Below, in pieces: positions 8,301-16,654 of a stretch of DNA of 64,000 nt. Origin of the DNA: Cyclobacterium salsum (lineage in GTDB: Bacteria > Bacteroidota > Bacteroidia > Cytophagales > Cyclobacteriaceae). Where the stretch lies: positions 124,001-188,000 of the forward strand of contig NZ_WNKG01000010.1 in the NCBI RefSeq assembly GCF_010119245.1. The letters are read 5' to 3'. The notes under the pieces are model-generated. The model made no database searches, was not told the origin of the DNA, and saw only the letters and a list, made by a program, of their open reading frames with translations. The first letter of the stretch is position 1. Every line of letters begins with the position of its first letter. The position numbers and the translations under genes were made by a program.

Positions 8301-9120
8301 ACTGGCATCCGTAAGCTACCGGCCCGGACCAGGGATGATTAAAAGTGAAGATAGCTTTTTGGTAGGGTATGTTTTACTGGACAAAATGCCCGGCTTTGCT
8401 GAAGTGACGGTGGTGGAAGATGCGCAGAGCTACCTGCAGGAAAAAATCGACAACGATGAACTGACTGTCCCTTCCGGCGTGAGGTATGAATTTTCCGGCA
8501 ATTACGAAAACCAGATCCGGGCAGAAAAACGGCTGTCCCTGGTCATTCCCCTGTCCTTAATTATCATCTTTCTGATCCTGTATTTCCAGTTCCGCTCCGC
8601 TTTCACCTCGCTGTTTGTATTTGCCGGCATCGCCCTGGCCTTTGCCGGTGGATTTCTGATGCTATGGCTGTATGGCCAAAGTTGGTTTATGGATGTGGAC
8701 ATCCTGGGTACCTCCATGCGGGAACTGTTCCAGATGAAGACCTACAATTTGAGCGTAGCGGTGTGGGTGGGTTTTATTGCCTTGTTTGGGATTGCCACGG
8801 ATGATGGGGTGGTCATGGCCACCTACCTGGATCAGAGCTTTGAAAAGCACCAGCCGGATACCATTAAGGAAGTCCGGAAAGCGGTCATGGAGGCCGGACA
8901 GAAACGTATACTACCCTGCCTGATGACGACTTCTACCACGCTGTTGGCCCTATTGCCCATTCTCAGCTCTTCCGGCCGGGGTTCGGATATCATGATTCCC
9001 ATGGCACTCCCGGCATTTGGTGGCATGTCCATCGCCCTGCTTACGCTGTTTTTGGTTCCCGTACTGTATTGCTGGAGAGCGGAGAGCAAGGTTAGTCAGG
9101 AAGGAGTTGCGAAAGCTTGA
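5302..9120 (+). CDS. cusA: CusA/CzcA-family heavy-metal RND efflux pump
   Basis: A 1272-residue inner-membrane proton/metal antiporter and the engine of a tripartite pump with the TolC-type and adaptor genes downstream. Visible features are the N-terminal TM1, periplasmic porter domains starting PVPVDAIPDIGENQ, and the TM4 helix GIAIAIGTMVDLGIILNEN with its proton-relay Asp near residue 432. A methionine-rich stretch (FLLMPTSMPHAG, then PAPMTMFEN) resembles the Cu/Ag site of CusA, and a second TM bundle ends in LFLVPVLYC. It is about 200 residues longer than E. coli CusA, with an extra hydrophobic block at residues ~530-640, as in other long Bacteroidota CusA proteins. Cu(I)/Ag(I) is the likely substrate given CopB and the HMBD adaptor nearby; this is not proven. 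Confidence 0.92.
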   Translation: MLNRIIKFFLENKLVTVLLLLLIIGWGIATAPFNWQIDFLPRDPVPVDAIPDIGENQQIVFTEWMGRSPQDVEDQITYPLTTTLLGLPGVKTVRSSSAFGFSSIYILFEEDIEFYWSRSRILEKLNALPAGLLPEGVQPRLGPDATALGQVYWYTLEGRDKDGNPAGGWDLHELRAVQDFTIRYALSSASGVAEVASVGGYIKEYQVDVDPAALKAHNIALTDVVRAVKNSNLDVGANTIEINKVDYFVRGLGYVEQLSDLDATVVKVSDNVPIRIQDVARVTIGPQPRNMTGILDKAGAEAVGGVVIARYGENPLAVIQGVKEKIEQLSGSLPSKTLEDGRVSQLTIVPFYDRTGLIYETLGTLYQAISLQVLISILVIMVMVYNLRASLLISALLPLSVLMCFIFMKYLNVDANIVALSGIAIAIGTMVDLGIILNENILRHLKESDPSESKLKIIYTATTEVASAILTAVSTTIISFLPVFTLQAAEGKLFGPLAYTKTFALIAAVIFTLVIMPAFSHWIFSIRKGSGKSTRIFNGILLISGILTWIFVWSWAGWVLVGFGLINLALHYFPEKVETWRNFLKVGFTLLSIAWLLAGEWMPLGVSRSQLTNFLFISVIIGLVLGAFLLFMHYYSRILGWCLDNKGKFIIAPLLVLLTGITIWLGFDRTFSLIPTALEKIGWNIRDSSPWKSITATFPGLGEEFMPSLDEGTFLLMPTSMPHAGVEANREILQKLDMLVNAIPEVEMVVGKAGRAETAIDPAPMTMFENTIQYKSEYASDENGERLRFRVDDENHFLLENGETYDPESDRPESVSLSQLIPDPKGAYFRQWRTHIQRPDDIWDEIVARITIPGVTSSPKLQPIETRLIMLQTGMRAPMGIKVYGPDLETIEAFGFEVEKYLKEVPSVKKEAVFADRVVGKPYLEIDIDREKISRYGLTIGEVQDFIQTAIGGMQISTTVEGRERYPIRVRYPREYRDDPTAIENLQVPTPGGAYLPLNQLASVSYRPGPGMIKSEDSFLVGYVLLDKMPGFAEVTVVEDAQSYLQEKIDNDELTVPSGVRYEFSGNYENQIRAEKRLSLVIPLSLIIIFLILYFQFRSAFTSLFVFAGIALAFAGGFLMLWLYGQSWFMDVDILGTSMRELFQMKTYNLSVAVWVGFIALFGIATDDGVVMATYLDQSFEKHQPDTIKEVRKAVMEAGQKRILPCLMTTSTTLLALLPILSSSGRGSDIMIPMALPAFGGMSIALLTLFLVPVLYCWRAESKVSQEGVAKA

Positions 9121-9167
9121 TTGAAGGTTAGAAATTAGAGGTTTTGGCACGATATAAAGGATTAACA

Positions 9168-9314
9168 ATGATACAGAAATTGAAAGATGTAGCGGTGTAC
9201 GTAGGGCCATTTGATTGGGTCTTGCCGGTGTTTGAATGGAGCCGATCTATTCCTAAGAAAGAAGTTTATACATCGCAACTAATAGGTAAAATGATCACAA
9301 ACCAGCTGAAATAA
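9168..9314 (+). CDS. 48-residue ORF, stop-start coupled to the TolC gene
   Basis: An open frame beginning MIQKLKDVAVYVGPFDWV and ending GKMITNQLK. Its stop codon TAA shares a base with the next ATG (TAATG at 9312-9316), so translation could be coupled to the channel gene. The middle (VFEWSRSIPKKEVYTSQ) faintly resembles the first helix of S23-type four-helix-bundle proteins, one of which lies 1.5 kb downstream. It may be a remnant of such a gene rather than a real peptide. Confidence 0.3.
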   Translation: MIQKLKDVAVYVGPFDWVLPVFEWSRSIPKKEVYTSQLIGKMITNQLK

Positions 9315-10642
9315 TGGAAAAGCATATGAAATTTAGTGATTGGACGGTAGCGGGTGGCAGCTGGCAGCGCCTGGTGAAGCGGTTCGGAAGCATGGTGTTT
9401 TTGGCATTTTTCGTTGGCCAGGCACTCCAGGCACAAACGCTGGAGGAGTACGTGCAGCTCGCTCTGGAAAACAACCCCGAACTCAAGGCTTACGACCAGG
9501 ACTACCAGGCCAGCCTGGAGACGGTTTCCCAGGCAGGTGTCCTGCCCGATCCGGAATTCAGCGCTGGGATTTTTCCAGCCCCCATGGATCGGCTGATGGG
9601 CCGGCAGCACGCAGACCTGCAACTCATGCAGTCCTTTCCCTGGTTCGGGACCCTGGGCACCCAAAAAGAGGCCGCCAACCAACAGGCACACGCCATTTTC
9701 CAGGAATTCAGGGGAGCTAGAAACCAGCTGATCTACCGGGTAAAATCCTCCTGGCACCAACTCTACCGGCGCCAGGAAGAAATCCGGATCACCACAGCGC
9801 ACGTCGCTATTCTGGAACGGTTGGAACGGCTGGCATTGGTCCGGTACCAATCGGAGGGGGCTACCGAAAATCCCGCTTCGGCATCCGGACGATCCAATGG
9901 CATGAGCGGGGTGTTGCGATTGAAGATGGAAATCAACGAACTCGAAACCAATCTGGCCAATCTAAAAAGCACACAGAAGGCCCTGATCGAAGCCTTTAAC
10001 CAGATACTCAACCGGGACCCGGGAGAAGTGGTAGCCCTACCCGATACCTTACCCGCAACAAATCTCCCCGAAGACCTTACGGAAAACCCGGAAATCCTTA
10101 CCCGAGAGAATCCCAGATTGAAGCAACTGGAAGCCACCGAGGCCGCTCTGCAGTACCAAACGGAATTACAGGCATTAAAGGGAAAACCCATGATGGGTGC
10201 AGGGATCAGTTACATGCCTTTTAGCCCTAGAACCGAAAACGGAATGAACATGGGCGGCCGGGACATGGTAATGCCCATGGTCAAAATCAGCCTGCCTATT
10301 TACCGGAAAAAATACCAGGCCCTGCAACAGGAAAGTGAATACCGGGAAGAGGCGATCCGCCAACGAAAAGAAAATACAGGCAACGAATTGCTCGCTCAGT
10401 GGAGTCAAACGCGTAGCGACTGGGAAAATGCAGAACGCTCGGTAGCTCTCTATCAGGAACAGATTCGCCTGGCGAACCAAACCCTGGAATTGCTGACCAA
10501 TGCCTATGCAAACAACGGAGGGGATTTTGAGGCCCTGCTGGAAACCCAGCGAAGAGTACTGGATTACCGGTTCAAGTTGCTCGCCACCATCGTCGACCTG
10601 CACCTGCTGGAAGCACGGTTGGAAAATTTGGCCGGTAGCTGA
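9314..10642 (+). CDS. TolC-family outer-membrane efflux channel (CusC-like)
   Basis: A 442-residue outer-membrane factor. After a signal segment (FGSMVFLAFFVGQALQAQ), the mature start TLEEYVQLALENNPELKAYD is the classic TolC/OEP repeat opening. Two long alpha-helical OEP halves follow (about residues 40-230 and 250-440), ending YRFKLLATIVDLHLLEARLE. The interior is rich in Met near residues 290-325 (MMGAGISYMPF, NGMNMGGRDMVMPM), plausible for a Cu/Ag export channel. It partners the CusA pump and the CusB-type adaptor. The start at 9314 or the internal Met at 9326 are both possible; the signal peptide fits either. Confidence 0.88.
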   Translation: MEKHMKFSDWTVAGGSWQRLVKRFGSMVFLAFFVGQALQAQTLEEYVQLALENNPELKAYDQDYQASLETVSQAGVLPDPEFSAGIFPAPMDRLMGRQHADLQLMQSFPWFGTLGTQKEAANQQAHAIFQEFRGARNQLIYRVKSSWHQLYRRQEEIRITTAHVAILERLERLALVRYQSEGATENPASASGRSNGMSGVLRLKMEINELETNLANLKSTQKALIEAFNQILNRDPGEVVALPDTLPATNLPEDLTENPEILTRENPRLKQLEATEAALQYQTELQALKGKPMMGAGISYMPFSPRTENGMNMGGRDMVMPMVKISLPIYRKKYQALQQESEYREEAIRQRKENTGNELLAQWSQTRSDWENAERSVALYQEQIRLANQTLELLTNAYANNGGDFEALLETQRRVLDYRFKLLATIVDLHLLEARLENLAGS

Positions 10643-10677
10643 TGTGGGGATGTGATAATGTGAGGATGTGGGAATTG
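10643..10677. repeat. GATGTG-type short repeats between tolC-like gene and four-helix gene
   Basis: Imperfect reiteration of GATGTG / GATAATGTGAG (CACATC on the other strand). It is the same word family as the CACATCA/ATCAAATC repeat inside the adaptor gene at 11143-11238. Confidence 0.45.
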
Positions 10678-10703
10678 TAATCAATAGGAAAAACCTTAAT
10701 GAA

Positions 10704-11060
10704 ATGGAAAAGAGAAATGAAGTTTTGGAATTGAGTTTTGAATTTGCGTTGCAGGTCATCGAATTTTCAGAATTGTTGGAGGAAAAAAGAAAATTCGTAA
10801 TAGCCCGGCAATTAATGAAATCAGGCACAGGTATCGGTGCCAGTATAAGGGAAGCTCAAAGTTGCGAAAGTAGGGCAGACTTCATTCACAAGCTCAAGAT
10901 TTCCCATAAAGAGGTTCAAGAAACGGAATACTGGCTACTTTTATGCTCCAAAGCAGCCGCTTATCCGGATCCCCCAGAGACGATGGATGGGCTGCTTCTT
11001 AGCATACAAAAGTTACTGCATAAAATTATTACGACCTCCCGTGCGAATAATAGAAGATAA
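10704..11060 (+). CDS. Four-helix-bundle protein (S23 / 23S rRNA-intervening-sequence family)
   Basis: 118 residues from the ATG at 10704 (a GTG at 10668 is in frame but less likely). The helices carry the family marks LELSFEFALQVIEFSE, then LMKSGTGIGASIREAQSCES, then DFIHKLKISHKEVQETEYWL. This is the small four-helix-bundle family first seen inside 23S rRNA intervening sequences and scattered widely in Bacteroidota genomes; its function is unknown. It lies inside the efflux operon, 61 bases after the channel gene and only 9 bases before the adaptor, which suggests insertion of a mobile-type gene without breaking the operon. Confidence 0.88.
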   Translation: MEKRNEVLELSFEFALQVIEFSELLEEKRKFVIARQLMKSGTGIGASIREAQSCESRADFIHKLKISHKEVQETEYWLLLCSKAAAYPDPPETMDGLLLSIQKLLHKIITTSRANNRR

Positions 11061-11069
11061 AAATAAACC

Positions 11070-12875
11070 ATGAAAAAGCTTAATAAACAGGTGTTGGTAT
11101 TTACAGCGATTGGAATCATCCTGGGTTTCCTGGTAGCGATGCTAATCAGCCCATCAGCAAATCAACACATCAACACATCATCAAATCATCAAATCAACAC
11201 ATCAGACCACCAAACCACCGGATCATCAGATCATCAAACCTGGACCTGCTCCATGCATCCTCAGGTACGGCAGCCGGAACCGGGGCAATGTCCCATCTGC
11301 GGTATGGACCTGATCCCTGCATCCAACGCCGGAGGCAATGGCAGTTCCTCTCCTGCTGTGCTGGAAATGAGCGAGGCGGCCATTGCGATGGCAGAGGTTC
11401 AAACATTTACTGTAAAGGAAAATGAAACCGGGAAAGAGATAACCACGACCGGCAAAGTTCAGCCCGATGAACGAAGCCGCTCTACCATTACGGCCAATTT
11501 TCCCGGCAGGATCGAGCAGCTTTACGTAAATTTCACCGGACAAGCCGTGCAAAAAGGTGAAAAATTGGCGGAGGTCTATTCCCCCGAACTGGTAAACGCC
11601 CAAAAGGAATTATTGGAAGCTACCAAAACCAAATCCGATTTCCCCGACTTGTACGCAGCCGCGCGACAAAAACTACAATCCTGGAAAATCACTTCGGAGC
11701 AAATCGAGTCCATTGAATCCGGCGGGACATTGCTGGACCGGTTTGCTGTTTTAGCCGACCGATCGGGCATCGTCATCCAACGAAAGGTAGCGGAAGGGGA
11801 TTATGTAGGAACCGGTACTGCCCTTTTTGACCTGGTAAACCTGAGCTCGGTTTGGGTCATGTTGGACATTTACGAAACGCAACTTCCCTTCGTTCGGAAC
11901 GGCGATTTGGTCTCACTGACAGTAGAAGGAATTCCGGGCGAAACCTTTGAGGCCCCGATTTCCTACCTGGATCCGTTTATAAATCCCGACACCCGAACGG
12001 CTCAGGCAAGACTTTTGCTGAATAATCCAGGGGACCGCCTGAAGCCGGAAATGTTTGTAAATGCTCGCATACAAACGCATGGAAACCGGGATGAGCAGGT
12101 CCTCAGCATACCCCGGACCGCTTTACTCTGGTCCGGAAAAAGATCCGTCGTTTATGTGCAGGTTCCGGATTCCGAATACCCGGCCTACGAAATGAGGGAA
12201 GTAAGCATCGGTCCCAGAAACGGCGAAACCTACCCGGTATTGGCCGGGCTACAGGCGGGAGAAGAAGTGGTGAGCAATGGGGTATTCTCCATTGATGCCG
12301 CGGCACAGCTGGCCGGTAATTACAGCCTGTTAAACCGACCGGAAAGCAAGACTATGGAGGTCTCGTCCACCTTTCAAGAACAGCTTACCCTTTTGGCAGA
12401 AGCCTATTTTGAGCTTAAAAATGGGCTGGTAGCCGACGATGCCAAAGCAGCACGAAACGCCGGCAAACAGGTTGGAGAAGCGTTGAATCAGGTGGATATG
12501 GAATTGGTAGAAGGAGCGGCACACGCACACTGGATGGAATTAAAAGCGGAAGCCGAAAAGGCCTTGGAAGGCATTGCGGAAGCTGATGGTCTTCAGCCGG
12601 TCCGCAAGCAATTTATGCTGCTTTCGGAAAGCATGCTGGAGATGACCGAATCTTTTGGCCTGGAAAAAGACAAGGTATACCGCCAATATTGCCCCATGGC
12701 TTTTGGTGACGAGGGTGCCTATTGGCTGAGCGAAACTGAAGAAATCCGTAATCCCTATTTTGGTGCTGATATGTTGCGCTGTGGAGAAGTACGGGAAACC
12801 TACGAAAGAGGGAAACCGGTAATGGAGAAAAGCCCCAACACCGGCAGCCCGGGCGGGGGCGGGCACAACCACTAA
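11070..12875 (+). CDS. cusB: RND periplasmic adaptor (CusB-like) with HMBD and DUF3347 domains
   Basis: A 601-residue membrane-fusion protein linking the CusA pump to the TolC-type channel. It has an N-terminal anchor (residues ~6-27) and a low-complexity His/Asn/Gln linker. A heavy-metal-binding domain follows from residue 58 with the CSMHP ... CPICGMDLIP motif, then the barrel-sandwich and hairpin (ITANFPGRIEQLYVNFTGQ; the helical hairpin ~170-215), the beta-barrel and membrane-proximal domains, and a C-terminal DUF3347 domain (~430-570). The last residues are GGGGHNH. The two metal-binding modules flanking the adaptor core suggest delivery of Cu(I)/Ag(I) to the pump. It is cotranscribed with the upstream genes. 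Confidence 0.9.
   Translation: MKKLNKQVLVFTAIGIILGFLVAMLISPSANQHINTSSNHQINTSDHQTTGSSDHQTWTCSMHPQVRQPEPGQCPICGMDLIPASNAGGNGSSSPAVLEMSEAAIAMAEVQTFTVKENETGKEITTTGKVQPDERSRSTITANFPGRIEQLYVNFTGQAVQKGEKLAEVYSPELVNAQKELLEATKTKSDFPDLYAAARQKLQSWKITSEQIESIESGGTLLDRFAVLADRSGIVIQRKVAEGDYVGTGTALFDLVNLSSVWVMLDIYETQLPFVRNGDLVSLTVEGIPGETFEAPISYLDPFINPDTRTAQARLLLNNPGDRLKPEMFVNARIQTHGNRDEQVLSIPRTALLWSGKRSVVYVQVPDSEYPAYEMREVSIGPRNGETYPVLAGLQAGEEVVSNGVFSIDAAAQLAGNYSLLNRPESKTMEVSSTFQEQLTLLAEAYFELKNGLVADDAKAARNAGKQVGEALNQVDMELVEGAAHAHWMELKAEAEKALEGIAEADGLQPVRKQFMLLSESMLEMTESFGLEKDKVYRQYCPMAFGDEGAYWLSETEEIRNPYFGADMLRCGEVRETYERGKPVMEKSPNTGSPGGGGHNH
11143..11238 (+). repeat. Degenerate ATCAAATC/CACATCA repeat inside the adaptor gene
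   Basis: About 95 bases built from the words ATCA, CACATCA and ATCAAATC, translated as a linker of SNHQINTS and DHQTTGSS units between the membrane anchor and HMBD. It resembles simple intergenic repeats of Cytophagales rather than ordinary coding sequence. Confidence 0.6.
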
Positions 12876-12926
12876 ACGCATTGGCCCAACGAGTTGAATA
12901 ATCCAGTAATAAACCAATAAGCGATC

Positions 12927-14927
12927 ATGAACCAAGAAAAGCACGAACACGAGCAACACGAAACGCATCAAAATAACCACTCCCACCACGATCACCACGC
13001 CATGATGATCAAAGACTTCAAAAAACGTTTTTGGATCTCCCTGGTGCTGACCCTTCCGATCCTGGTGCTATCCGAAATGATCCAGCAATGGCTGGGGTTC
13101 ACCATTTCCTTTGAGGGAGACAAATACGTACTATTTGGCTTGTCCACCGTCTTGTTTTTTTACGGGGGATGGCCATTTTTGAAAGGCCTGTTTGACGAGC
13201 TAGGTAAAAAAAATCCTGGGATGATGACACTGATAGCCGTAGCGATAATCGTGGCTTACGGCTACAGCAGCGCGGTGGTCTTTGGACTGGATGGCACGGA
13301 TTTTTATTGGGAGCTGGCCACCCTGATCGTGGTGATGCTTCTGGGGCACTGGATAGAAATGAAGTCGGTGATGGGAGCTTCCCGATCACTGGAACTACTC
13401 GTACAACTAATGCCCGCAGAGGCGCACCTCATGGACGGGGAGAATGTCAACGAGGTAAAGGTAAGCGAATTAAAAAAAGGAGACCGGATTTTAGTCAAGG
13501 CCAACGAAAAAATCCCCGCAGACGGAGTCATTGAGAAGGGAGAAAGCCATCTGGACGAAAGCATGATTTCCGGTGAAAGTAAACCCGTAAAGCGCTCCAA
13601 AGGAGATGAGGTAGTGGGCGGTTCTGTAAACGGCAACCAATCCCTGGAGGTAAAAGTCCAGAAAACGGGGGAAGAAAGTTACCTAAACAAAGTAATCGGC
13701 CTGGTCAAGGAAGCCCAATCCAGCAAATCCAAAACCCAACACCTTGCCGACCAGGCAGCCAAATGGCTCACCTTTATCGCTTTGGGTGCCGGAACCATTA
13801 CCCTGGTGGTTTGGCTGCTGATGGGCAAGCCCTGGGATTATGCCCTGGAACGAATGGTCACCGTGATGGTCATTTCCTGCCCCCACGCACTTGGCCTGGC
13901 CATCCCTTTGGTGGTGGCCATTTCCACCTCAGTATCGGCCGGAAAAGGCCTGTTGATCCGAAACCGTACGGCCTTCGAAAATGCCCGGAAAATAACGGCC
14001 ATGGTATTTGATAAAACCGGCACACTGACCGAGGGCAACTTCGGAGTATCCCGTTACGAAAGCCTTTCGGAAGATCTCAGCGAAAAGCAGTTGTTGGCTT
14101 TTGCCGCCTCGCTGGAGCAAGGATCGGAACATCCCATCGCACAGGGAATCGTGAAAAAGGCAAAGGAAGAAAAACTGGATCTTCACGAAGTCAGCCAGTT
14201 TGAAGGCCTTACCGGAAAAGGAGTACAGGGAGAGATTGATGGCGAATCCTGGAAAGTGGTCAGTCCCGGCTACCTGGAAGAAAAAAACATCTCTCTACCG
14301 GAAAAATCCCAGTCCGAGAAAGCGGAAACCATCGTTTTTATACTCAAAGGAGAGGACCTGGTAGGCTTTGTGGCACTGGCAGACAAGGTCAGGGAAGACA
14401 GCTTACCGGCCATTAAGTCGCTTAAAGAGGCAGGAATGAAGGTATTTATGGCCACCGGAGACAACGAAAAAACCGCCAGAGCGGTGAGTGAGGAATTAGG
14501 TTTGGATGATTACTACAGCGAGGTGCTGCCGGATGAAAAAGTCGAACTGATTAAAAAACTGCAAAAGGAAGGCTATTTTGTGGCCATGACGGGAGACGGG
14601 GTCAACGATGCACCAGCCCTGGCCCAGGCCAATGTAGGCATCGCGGTAGGTTCGGGTACAGACGTGGCCGCAGAAACGGCAGACATTATTTTGGTGAACA
14701 GCAATCCCAAGGACATTGCCCAATTGGTCCGGTTTGGCACGGCTACCTATAAAAAGATGATTCAGAACCTGGTATGGGCCACCGGCTATAACGCTGTCGC
14801 GATGCCTTTGGCTACCGGGTTTATTCCCGGCCTGCTGATCAATCCTGCCATCGGTGCGATTTTTATGAGTTTGAGTACTGTTATCGTCGCCGCCAATGCC
14901 CAACTATTGCGTAGGCAGATGGATTGA
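12927..14927 (+). CDS. copB: CopB-type copper/silver P-type ATPase (P1B-3)
   Basis: A 666-residue inner-membrane cation ATPase. It has a His-rich cytoplasmic tail (HEHEQHETHQNNHSHHDHH) instead of a CxxC heavy-metal-associated domain. The A-domain carries SGES, the TM6 metal site is SCPHALGLAIP with Cys near residue 318 (CPH defines P1B-3), and phosphorylation is at DKTGT (Asp ~362). The N-domain HP motif (SEHPIAQG) and the hinge GDGVNDAPAL follow. CPH pumps with His-rich N-termini export Cu(II)/Cu(I) or Ag(I). It starts 51 bases after the adaptor stop and completes a two-stage exporter set: cytoplasm to periplasm by this pump, periplasm to outside by the Cus-type complex. Confidence 0.93.
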   Translation: MNQEKHEHEQHETHQNNHSHHDHHAMMIKDFKKRFWISLVLTLPILVLSEMIQQWLGFTISFEGDKYVLFGLSTVLFFYGGWPFLKGLFDELGKKNPGMMTLIAVAIIVAYGYSSAVVFGLDGTDFYWELATLIVVMLLGHWIEMKSVMGASRSLELLVQLMPAEAHLMDGENVNEVKVSELKKGDRILVKANEKIPADGVIEKGESHLDESMISGESKPVKRSKGDEVVGGSVNGNQSLEVKVQKTGEESYLNKVIGLVKEAQSSKSKTQHLADQAAKWLTFIALGAGTITLVVWLLMGKPWDYALERMVTVMVISCPHALGLAIPLVVAISTSVSAGKGLLIRNRTAFENARKITAMVFDKTGTLTEGNFGVSRYESLSEDLSEKQLLAFAASLEQGSEHPIAQGIVKKAKEEKLDLHEVSQFEGLTGKGVQGEIDGESWKVVSPGYLEEKNISLPEKSQSEKAETIVFILKGEDLVGFVALADKVREDSLPAIKSLKEAGMKVFMATGDNEKTARAVSEELGLDDYYSEVLPDEKVELIKKLQKEGYFVAMTGDGVNDAPALAQANVGIAVGSGTDVAAETADIILVNSNPKDIAQLVRFGTATYKKMIQNLVWATGYNAVAMPLATGFIPGLLINPAIGAIFMSLSTVIVAANAQLLRRQMD

Positions 14928-15083
14928 GTAATGAAGGCTAATAAAAGCTAGCAGGGCTTAGGCATATGACTACTAAAATCAATTATTAACACATGAAATC
15001 GAGCATGATGGAGGCGACACACAGAGGGATGATTATAAAGCATGCGAGATTCCATATGGCCACTTAAAGACAATTATAAACAT

Positions 15084-15509
15084 ATGAAATCATTCCTTTC
15101 CCCCACCAATGAAAAATCCACCCTGCTGATCCGAATGATGGTTGGTGCGGTATTCTTTTCCGAAGGATGGCAAAAATTTCTTTTTCCTGCCCTTCGCGGA
15201 GCCGGTCGGTTTGAAAGAATCGGACTTCCTAATCCGGAATTCCTCGGTTACTTCGTGGGCGGTATGGAAATACTCTGTGGGCTGTTTATTTTGGTAGGTT
15301 TGCTTACACGCCTTGCTGCTATTCCTACCTTGATAATCATGATCGTTGCCATTGCCAGCACCAAAACCCAGGTTTACGCTGAGGAGGGGTTCTGGCCTAT
15401 GATGCACGGAAGCCGAACGGATTGGGCGATGCTCCTGGGTAGTTTGTTTTTAATCCTGAAGGGTAGCGGCAGATGGGCATTAGACCAAGTGCTTTTTTTC
15501 GGAAAGTAG
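15084..15509 (+). CDS. DoxX family membrane protein
   Basis: 141 residues from ATG 15084; an in-frame ATG at 15042 would add 14 unlikely residues. It is a four-TM DoxX protein with LLIRMMVGAVFFSEGWQKFLFP, ERIGLPNPEF and FVGGMEILCGLFILVGLLTR, the standard DoxX signature order. DoxX proteins partner thiosulfate:quinone or redox systems in some organisms, but their general role is unknown. It follows copB by 156 bases on the same strand and may be the last member of the metal-stress block. Confidence 0.8.
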   Translation: MKSFLSPTNEKSTLLIRMMVGAVFFSEGWQKFLFPALRGAGRFERIGLPNPEFLGYFVGGMEILCGLFILVGLLTRLAAIPTLIIMIVAIASTKTQVYAEEGFWPMMHGSRTDWAMLLGSLFLILKGSGRWALDQVLFFGK

Positions 15510-15518
15510 CCCAGCCTT

Positions 15519-16595
15519 CTATTCTGTTGCAGGTGAGGCTAATTGCTGGCGCAGTTGGTCCTCTTCCATCATTCGCTGATCCAGTTCCCAGGCATAGCTC
15601 CGTCCGCCTTTGAAGGCAAATTGGGTATAGGCCTTTCCTGCCCATTCCTTAGCCTGCGGCAAATCCCCTAAAACCTCATAGGCCAACGCCAGGTTATAAC
15701 ATATTTTCCCATGTGTTTTGGCGTCGGATGGCTGTGAAAGGCCGTCTTGCCAGGCCAAGATCGCATCTTCCCACTGATCTACCTCCGCATACCGGGCTCC
15801 TACTTCCAACGCCGGATTATCTTTGGATTTGCCATAATACGAACGGTTGATGGCCACATACATGGGTGCGACCCTCCGGGCATAGGCCGCTCCTGCCAAC
15901 TGCCCCACGTAGCGGGTGGCCTGCACTTTATCGATCAGCAGGGCCAGTGCCTGGGTTTTGGTCTCGGCTTCGGCTGACCAGGTATTGGTTTTTGAAAAGT
16001 CCGCCTGATCTACGAGCGTACCCGAGGCAGGGTCATACAGGCGAAAGCCCACTTGCACGGAGGCGAGTCCTTCTGCCAGAATTCCCGGTACTTCAATGGT
16101 ACGTTCCTCATTCCCGGAACCAACTTGTTTTTTCAGGGTTACTTTTTTTTCCGTCACCACAAAATCCGAATCGAATTTCTCCAGTGTTAGCACCCCATCT
16201 GCCTGGTATTTGTCGCATAAATAGTCAATTTGATCCCATGACAGTGGTTCCGGAAAAACCTGCCCGAAAAGCCCCCCTTTCAGTCTTTCGCCTGCACGGA
16301 TGATTTCATAGCGGGGAGATGTAGCCAGTTCCTGCTGAATGGTCGCCATGGTCGCATCGATGGCATTACGAATTTCAAAAGGAGCCTCTCCGGTCAGGAT
16401 GCCTTCAATAATGGCAACGCCCTGACTTTCCGGAACCGTTCGGTCCACCAGTAGCAAACGCTGAACATGGTTAGGAACCGGGATCTCCGCTGGCATCAAG
16501 CGTGTAAGGGAAACGTTTTTGGTACAGGATAACAGTAGAAAAAAGAGGATAAAAAAAACCGAATTGCCTGAAATCCATTTTGTTGAAGCTTCCAT
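15519..16595 (-). CDS. DUF6340 lipoprotein with C-terminal TPR-like region
   Basis: 358 residues. The N-terminal signal ends in a lipobox (FLLLSC, Cys near residue 24), then a conserved start IPVPNHVQRLLLVDRTVPES. A beta-rich domain has repeated YQADGVLTLEKFDSD and FRLYDPASGTLVD strands, and the C-terminal region resembles TPR helices (ICYNLALAYEVLGDLPQAKEWAGKAY). This matches the DUF6340 family of Bacteroidota outer-membrane or periplasmic lipoproteins, whose function is unknown. A TAAATTTG -7 box lies just upstream at 16616-16623, so it probably has its own promoter rather than being part of the SusCD unit. Confidence 0.75.
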   Translation of the reverse strand: MEASTKWISGNSVFFILFFLLLSCTKNVSLTRLMPAEIPVPNHVQRLLLVDRTVPESQGVAIIEGILTGEAPFEIRNAIDATMATIQQELATSPRYEIIRAGERLKGGLFGQVFPEPLSWDQIDYLCDKYQADGVLTLEKFDSDFVVTEKKVTLKKQVGSGNEERTIEVPGILAEGLASVQVGFRLYDPASGTLVDQADFSKTNTWSAEAETKTQALALLIDKVQATRYVGQLAGAAYARRVAPMYVAINRSYYGKSKDNPALEVGARYAEVDQWEDAILAWQDGLSQPSDAKTHGKICYNLALAYEVLGDLPQAKEWAGKAYTQFAFKGGRSYAWELDQRMMEEDQLRQQLASPATE

Positions 16596-16615
16596 AGATC
16601 GTTTTAAAATTTCGT

Positions 16616-16623
16616 CAAATTTA
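16616..16623 (-). promoter_or_regulatory. -7 box for the DUF6340 gene
   Basis: On the minus strand TAAATTTG (TAnnTTTG consensus) ends 21 bases before the start codon. A TTTG -33 element lies at 16646-16649, 22 bases upstream. The leader would be very short, as is common in this phylum. Confidence 0.5.
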
Positions 16624-16654
16624 CGGAATTGATGGTGCTAACGTTCAAAAATAA

